In this document: positions 59,886-64,000 of the stretch, piece after piece
How positions within the stretch are numbered: position 1 is the first letter of the stretch
Layout: every line of letters starts with the position of its first letter
Assembly (NCBI GenBank): GCA_016841425.1
Contig: JAENZE010000003.1
Location: 219,996 to 283,995 of the forward strand
Reading direction: 5' to 3'
From: Syntrophomonas sp.
GTDB lineage: Bacteria > Bacillota > Syntrophomonadia > Syntrophomonadales > Syntrophomonadaceae
Length of the DNA: 64,000 nt
Program-made: the position numbers and the translations under genes
Notes under the pieces: generated by a model
The model's input: the letters and a program-made list of their open reading frames with translations, nothing else
What the model was told of the DNA's origin: nothing
Databases searched by the model: none

Positions 59886-60704
59886 CTAATTATGGGACGA
59901 TAGAATATAGTCTTTAAGCAGGGACACTATGAAGTAGCTAGCTACTGCTATAACGATAATAGCTGCACCGGAGGGGATGCCCATGACATAAGATATCCAA
60001 AGCCCGCCCAGGCAAAAAATAATGCCCAGGGCAATGGAGAGCAGCATAGTATGATGCAAACTATAGGTGAACTGCCTGGCTATTGAAGGTGGAGCAGTTA
60101 AGAGGGCAATAATGAGCATGATTCCGACTACCCGGATCAGGACTACCACTGTTAGGGCAATAAGTATATACGTGAGGGTTTCCAAAAGGACTACGGGAAG
60201 ACCTACTACCTGAGCAAACTCCTCATCGAAAAGATAGGTTTTAAAAGCATTGAAGAATACGATTATAGTAATTACAATGATTGAATTCATGACGACGGTT
60301 ATTATCAAGTCCGATCTAGAAACAGTAAGTATATCTCCAAACAGATATGAGGTAATGTCGGGGGGATAGCCTGGAGTAAATGAGATAAAAAGAATACCCA
60401 GAGCCATACCCAGGGCCCAGAACATTCCCAGGACTACTTCTGGAGTTATCCTAGTTCGATCCTGCAGATGACGAATACCCAGAGCAGATAGGACAGCAAA
60501 AGCCATAGCGCCAATTAAAGGCTCTATGCCAAGGAAATAGCCCAGACCTATTCCCCCAAAAGCAGTATGAGCTATACCTCCGCTCATCATTATCAACTGT
60601 TTTTCTATAATGATGGTGCCGATTATACCACACGCTATACTGGCCAAAATAGCACTAAAAAAGGCATTCTGCAAAAAGCTATAGCTTATCAAGGCTTCAA
60701 TCAT
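59886..60704 (-). CDS. znuB: Zinc/manganese ABC transporter permease
   Basis: This 272-residue ABC-3 family permease with about eight membrane helices starts at the ATG at 60704 (RBS AGGGAGGAAGACT) and overlaps the ATPase gene by 8 bp. Family segments are GGIAHTAFGGIGLGYFLGIEPL, the LFGDILTVSRSDL loop, FDEEFAQVVGLPV and LLTAPPSIARQF. The metal cannot be distinguished between Zn and Mn from the permease; the gene symbol reflects the znuABC-like organisation. Confidence 0.85.
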   Translation of the reverse strand: MIEALISYSFLQNAFFSAILASIACGIIGTIIIEKQLIMMSGGIAHTAFGGIGLGYFLGIEPLIGAMAFAVLSALGIRHLQDRTRITPEVVLGMFWALGMALGILFISFTPGYPPDITSYLFGDILTVSRSDLIITVVMNSIIVITIIVFFNAFKTYLFDEEFAQVVGLPVVLLETLTYILIALTVVVLIRVVGIMLIIALLTAPPSIARQFTYSLHHTMLLSIALGIIFCLGGLWISYVMGIPSGAAIIVIAVASYFIVSLLKDYILSSHN

Positions 60705-61467
60705 AGTCTTCCTCCCTGTGTTGAGGTAGTATTCGGTGAGGTACTCCATGGGCTATCAGCTCTACCGGACAACCGTATACCTGGCCCAATAAAGTGTCGG
60801 TTAATTCCGGTGCACCATGATAAAACATAGTCACATTCAAACAGGCCAGGCTCTTAACATAAGAAGATATAACTCCCATGTCATGGCTGACCATAATGAT
60901 AGTCATATATTGATTAAGATCTTTTAGAATTGAATATATATGGGATTTAGAGCCTGCATCAAGACTGGCAGTGGGTTCGTCCAGCAGCAGAATTTCGGGT
61001 TCCATTACCAGAGCCCGGGCAATAAGGGCTCGCTGCATCTGACCGCCCGATAGCTTTCCAATTTGCCGGTCTTTGAGATTATGAATTTCCAGCTTATACA
61101 TGATATCTTCCACTGCGGAAAAGTCAACCTCTGTATATCGGTGCAGGAAGAGACTGTGTTTGGTAAGGCGGCCGGTTAACACCGCTTCTATTACGCTGAA
61201 AGGGAATTCCCGGTTCAAATTAAAACGCTGGGGGACATAACCTATTTTTCCATGCGTATGAAAGGGAGGCTTTCCCAGTACTCGTACTATTCCAGATGAA
61301 GGTTTTACCAGGCCGGCTATTAATTTTAGCAGGGTACTTTTTCCGCTGCCATTAGGACCAATTATGCCCAGGAAATCTTTTTCCGTTATTTTTAAACTGA
61401 TGTTGAATAATGCCTGTACGTTTCCATAGTAAACACTTACATTTTCCAGTTCGACCACTGTATTCAT
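60697..61467 (-). CDS. znuC: Zinc/manganese ABC transporter ATP-binding protein
   Basis: This 256-residue ABC ATPase has Walker A IIGPNGSGKSTLLKL, the Q-loop YVPQRFNLNREFP, signature KLSGGQMQRALIARALV, Walker B ILLLDEPTASLD and H-loop MVSHDMGV. It is the middle gene of the znuA-znuC-znuB operon, 8 bp after znuA. Confidence 0.9.
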   Translation of the reverse strand: MNTVVELENVSVYYGNVQALFNISLKITEKDFLGIIGPNGSGKSTLLKLIAGLVKPSSGIVRVLGKPPFHTHGKIGYVPQRFNLNREFPFSVIEAVLTGRLTKHSLFLHRYTEVDFSAVEDIMYKLEIHNLKDRQIGKLSGGQMQRALIARALVMEPEILLLDEPTASLDAGSKSHIYSILKDLNQYMTIIMVSHDMGVISSYVKSLACLNVTMFYHGAPELTDTLLGQVYGCPVELIAHGVPHRILPQHREEDYD

Positions 61468-61475
61468 GGCATCTC

Positions 61476-62375
61476 CTATCTCTGTTGCTGTAAAACCCTG
61501 GCAAAGGTATCAGCTATTTTTTGGAGGTTACTGGTGTAATCTGCGGCCAGCGGGTCTATTTGTTCAGTATAACCCCCAATATCCTGAGCTATAGCATCAG
61601 CCTGTTTGCTGCTGACTGAAGCTTGATAAAATACTACCTTTATGCCATTGTTATTAGCCTGGTCAATTACTTCCTGTATATGTTTGGCGGTGGCTTCTTT
61701 GCCTTCCTCCTCTATGGCCAACATCTGAAGATCATAATCCTCTGCAAAATAACCCAGGGCCGGATGATAGACAATAAAAGTTTTCTGCTCCAACTCGTTT
61801 AGAGTGGATTTAATGGTTAAGTCCAATTCTTCCAGCTGCTGTTGATAGTTTTGCGCGTTAAGCCGGTAATAGCCTGCATTAACCGGATCAATATTGCTCA
61901 GTTCGTTTGCAATAGTATCAACTATCACCCGGGCTCTTTTGGGTGACAACCATATATGGGGATCTCTTTCGCCCGGAGTGAATTCCCGGTCCGGGTAGAC
62001 CGCCGCTACTGATTCAGTTAGATCCACCACTTTAATCTGAGGGTTTAAATCTTTAATAGAAGGAAGTATGTTAGTCCTTTCAGCAGGCACCCCGATAGCG
62101 AAATATAAGCTAGCATCACTCAATTTAGCCATTTCCTGTGGGGTGGGGGCATAATTTTCCGGGTTGGATCCTGGAGGAACCATCACTACCACATCAACCA
62201 AATTTCCTGCTACTACCTTAACAAAGGTCTGCTCGGGGACAATAGAAACGGCTACGATCGTTTTGGCTGATTTGTTTCCGGGTGCAGCTGTTTCTCGATC
62301 CAGACTGCAACCGGCCAGCAGAAGCAGACAGAGCCCAAACAGGGCAATATTTATAATGGAGCGATATTTGTTCAT
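61476..62375 (-). CDS. znuA: Metal-binding lipoprotein of ABC transporter (ZnuA/TroA family)
   Basis: This 299-residue cluster A-I binding protein starts at the ATG at 62375 (RBS CCAGGAGGTTTAAC) and is anchored by the lipobox LLLAGC (Cys at about 23). Metal ligands expected in the family are visible as DPHIWLSPKRA, VYHPALGYFAEDY and AIEEEGKEATAKH. The His-rich loop of many zinc-specific ZnuA proteins is absent, so manganese remains possible. A Fur-family-like box lies about 40 bp upstream. Confidence 0.88.
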   Translation of the reverse strand: MNKYRSIINIALFGLCLLLLAGCSLDRETAAPGNKSAKTIVAVSIVPEQTFVKVVAGNLVDVVVMVPPGSNPENYAPTPQEMAKLSDASLYFAIGVPAERTNILPSIKDLNPQIKVVDLTESVAAVYPDREFTPGERDPHIWLSPKRARVIVDTIANELSNIDPVNAGYYRLNAQNYQQQLEELDLTIKSTLNELEQKTFIVYHPALGYFAEDYDLQMLAIEEEGKEATAKHIQEVIDQANNNGIKVVFYQASVSSKQADAIAQDIGGYTEQIDPLAADYTSNLQKIADTFARVLQQQR

Positions 62376-62694
62376 GTTAAACCTCCTGGCATTGTTCAAA
62401 GAATATATCCCATTATTGATAATTATTACTATTTAGTCAAGGTTATCCCTGCCTGACCCTCCCTAGCATTAGTCAAATTATGTTGAGATGTGGCAAAAGG
62501 GTACTCTCTGCAGGTCAAACCCCTGGGACTTTTTATTTTTAAAAAAAGAGAGCTTAAAAACTTATAATTAACACTTTTGGTGCATACTACAAGCAGAATA
62601 AGGCTGAAACCAATGGATTTGGCTATTATATCGTCTCTAAGCTGAAGATGATAGCAGCTTAGAGCAGATTGGTAGAATATCTGAAGAAAATGTA
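62376..62694. other. 320-bp gap upstream of znuA
   Basis: No gene is seen. The right part is the 3' flank of the membrane-protein gene at 62695. The left part contains the Fur-like box and must hold the znu promoter. Confidence 0.4.
62417..62431. promoter_or_regulatory. Fur/Zur-family-like operator
   Basis: TGATAATTATTACTA matches the 7-1-7 Fur-family box TGATAAT-N-ATTATCA at 12 of 14 defined positions (only the TC/CT pair near the end is swapped). Its position upstream of a metal transporter operon supports metal-dependent repression by Zur, Fur or MntR-like factors. Confidence 0.5.
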
Positions 62695-63540
62695 TTATTT
62701 TTTACGCTTAAGATAAAAATCTTTCTCTAGAAATTGAGAAAAATATATTCCTGCAAGAAGTGTGATAATGTCAATAAGAATGATATATATATTATCCCAA
62801 ACTGTAGTTGACTCAATAATTTTCATCCATCTTGTTGCAAGGTCTAATAGGAAGAATGCAGCTAAGGCAAGAATAATCCAACCTTTATTAACTTTTCGCA
62901 AAATTAGAATTGAAAATGTCGTAGCTATGATAAGCGAAATAGGCAAGTATATTACAGGCCCCTGGGTTCCTAACGCCTTAATCCACGGAGAGATAAGAAT
63001 TCTGCTTTCCGAAAACCCTACCATGAGTATTATCAAAACCATTCTTACCGCTAATTGCGCACTTATAAGGGTAGTATAAGATATCAAATGTCCATGGATG
63101 CTGTTTAATTTGTTGTACCAGATTTTAGCAATCCAGAATAAAGGGAAAAGTAAAATAAATGTGTACCAGGACTCCCACCAAAATTGTTCGTATATGCCTG
63201 CTTTTATGAACAACTCCTCAATTCCATAATATAGAATGCTTATCATCACTGCCCATCGCCACTTGAGTCGTAAAGCTGCAAAAAAGACTGCACTGGCTGG
63301 TACTGAGAACACATCTGATACAATAGCTCCAATTTGCTTATCGTATGAATTATTTAAAATACCGGGTTTGTAAATATAAGCTTTGCCAAAGACATAGATA
63401 ATATAGTCAAATATTGCTATACAACCTGCAATAGCCAGGAGCAAGACAAACACCAGCTTGTTCTTCGTTTTCCAGTAGGTAATTCCAATTAGAATGATAC
63501 TTATGATAACCAGTGCAGAATATAAGTATAAACCTATCAC
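62695..63540 (-). CDS. Multi-pass membrane protein (CBO0543-like)
   Basis: This protein of about 281 residues starts from the GTG at 63540 (RBS CGGAGAAATAAT). A TTG at 63558 is the alternative. About eight hydrophobic helices span nearly the whole length, with conserved-looking aromatic/charged turns (IFDYIIYVFGKAYIY, YYGIEELFIKAGIYEQFWWESWY) that recall the CBO0543 family of Clostridium/Bacillus membrane proteins. There is no enzymatic motif. It ends in a lysine-rich cytoplasmic tail (DFYLKRKK). Function unknown. Confidence 0.7.
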   Translation of the reverse strand: MIGLYLYSALVIISIILIGITYWKTKNKLVFVLLLAIAGCIAIFDYIIYVFGKAYIYKPGILNNSYDKQIGAIVSDVFSVPASAVFFAALRLKWRWAVMISILYYGIEELFIKAGIYEQFWWESWYTFILLFPLFWIAKIWYNKLNSIHGHLISYTTLISAQLAVRMVLIILMVGFSESRILISPWIKALGTQGPVIYLPISLIIATTFSILILRKVNKGWIILALAAFFLLDLATRWMKIIESTTVWDNIYIILIDIITLLAGIYFSQFLEKDFYLKRKK

Positions 63541-63639
63541 ATTATTTCTCCGATACAATTAATTATTTTAGTATACTCAATGGCGTTATTTTTATTAGAA
63601 ACTCACAATGTAAATGCCTGTTACTGTATTCCAGTATAG

Positions 63640-63680
63640 ACAAACCAAGGGGACCAAACCAAGGGGACGGTTCTTCCGGT
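63640..63680. repeat. REP-like units upstream of the transposase remnant
   Basis: ACCAAGGGGACCAAACCAAGGGGACGGTTCTTCC contains two partial copies of the GGGGACGGTTC unit, in direct orientation. Confidence 0.65.
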
Positions 63681-63726
63681 CGGCAATTTTCTGGTTATTG
63701 TTATGTTAAATCAGAAGTGAATTAGT

Positions 63727-63849
63727 ATACCAAGAACTGGAAGAAAGCGAAGCGAAAGTGTAATCTATCATATTGTCTTAAGAGGCGCCAATAGATAGAC
63801 CATTTTTGAAGATAAAGAAGATGCTATCCTGCAATTGACAAACATATGA
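63727..63849 (+). pseudogene. IS200-like/RAYT (Y1) transposase remnant
   Basis: One plus frame reads PRTGRKRSESVIYHIVLRGANR, a TAG, then TIFEDKEDAILQLTN before a TGA. YHI-V-x-RG-x-NR-x-x-IF-x-D-x-x-D is the N-terminal signature of REP-associated tyrosine transposases (IS200/IS605-like). The TAG replaces the usual Gln codon by a single C-to-T change. There is no start codon, and the catalytic HUH and Tyr parts are missing, so the gene is dead. Confidence 0.7.
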
Positions 63850-63856
63850 AAGGCAT

Positions 63857-63940
63857 GATCTATAAGCAGTTACCAGCCGCAAGAACCGTCCCTTGTCTGA
63901 TCTTTAAGCAGTTACCAACCGCAAGAACCGTCCCCCTGGT
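63857..63940. repeat. Tandem 42-bp repeat with GAACCGTCCC core
   Basis: Two copies of a unit beginning GATCT(A/T)TAAGCAGTTACC, each ending in CGCAAGAACCGTCCC, abut at 63857-63898 and 63899-63940. A third core (AAGAAGAACCGTCCCC) follows at about 63943-63958. These are REP-like units next to the transposase remnant. Confidence 0.8.
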
Positions 63941-64000
63941 CCAAGAAGAACCGTCCCCTGTAAATTGTAGTTGAACGGATTGTTCAATGGAATCCCAATA

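Overview
The window reads as a chromosomal segment of an anaerobic, moderately low-GC Gram-positive bacterium of the class Clostridia. The closest fit from gene content is a Syntrophomonas-like syntrophic fatty-acid oxidiser. This rests on the acyl-CoA dehydrogenase/EtfBA cluster with enoyl-CoA hydratase and thiolase-like genes, groESL under a CIRCE operator, copper-amine-oxidase-type stalk domains, abundant c-di-GMP signalling and an in-frame UGA peroxiredoxin. The genus is an inference. Strong Shine-Dalgarno sequences are common and several start codons are GTG or TTG.

Layout. 1-13.1 kb: 3' part of guaB, a GNAT acetyltransferase, a GGDEF diguanylate cyclase, two paralogous small coiled-coil proteins, a KaiC-like/PEP-synthase-like fusion, a class V aminotransferase with a DUF1015 gene, and the nickel-pincer cofactor operon larE-larB-larC. 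13.4-19.3 kb: an OmpR-type two-component pair, a sigma-54 promoter driving a short Rossmann protein, a ParA operon with a non-ParB partner, and a DUF4349 lipoprotein. 19.3-29.9 kb: a GGDEF plus HD-GYP protein and the acyl-CoA metabolism genes (thiolase/DUF35, enoyl-CoA hydratase, acyl-CoA dehydrogenase, etfBA) with a MarR regulator. 30-37.7 kb: a GH18 protein, a type 4 uracil-DNA glycosylase, the tRNA t6A genes tsaE-tsaB-rimI-tsaD, lgt, 5-formyl-THF cyclo-ligase and a LuxR-type regulator with a degenerate receiver. 37.9-50.6 kb: a secreted transglutaminase behind two tandem c-di-GMP-I riboswitches, an SPFH/NfeD pair, a molybdopterin operon, groESL, an amidase, a UbiB kinase and the selenoprotein peroxiredoxin. 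50.6-64 kb: minD-minE-minC, a subtilisin, the PPDK regulatory protein, tRNA-Pro, a guanylate-kinase-like fusion, a znuABC-type transporter and a decayed IS200-like/RAYT transposase.

Three kinds of structure run across the gene layout. (1) A dispersed element of about 210 bp, without a convincing ORF, occurs at 17.8 kb (one full and one partial copy in tandem), 26.6 kb and, inverted, 44.2 kb. It has a conserved core and an internal inverted repeat. (2) Short REP-like palindromes built on GGGGACGGTTC/GAACCGTCCCC lie between genes; a broken Y1 transposase sits in a cluster of them at the right edge. (3) c-di-GMP is a theme: one diguanylate cyclase, one GGDEF/HD-GYP protein, and two riboswitches in front of a cell-surface transglutaminase.

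The most notable single gene is the peroxiredoxin at 50022-50612. An in-frame UGA replaces the peroxidatic cysteine codon, a compact SECIS-like hairpin lies 17 nt downstream, and the usual C-terminal resolving cysteine is a methionine.
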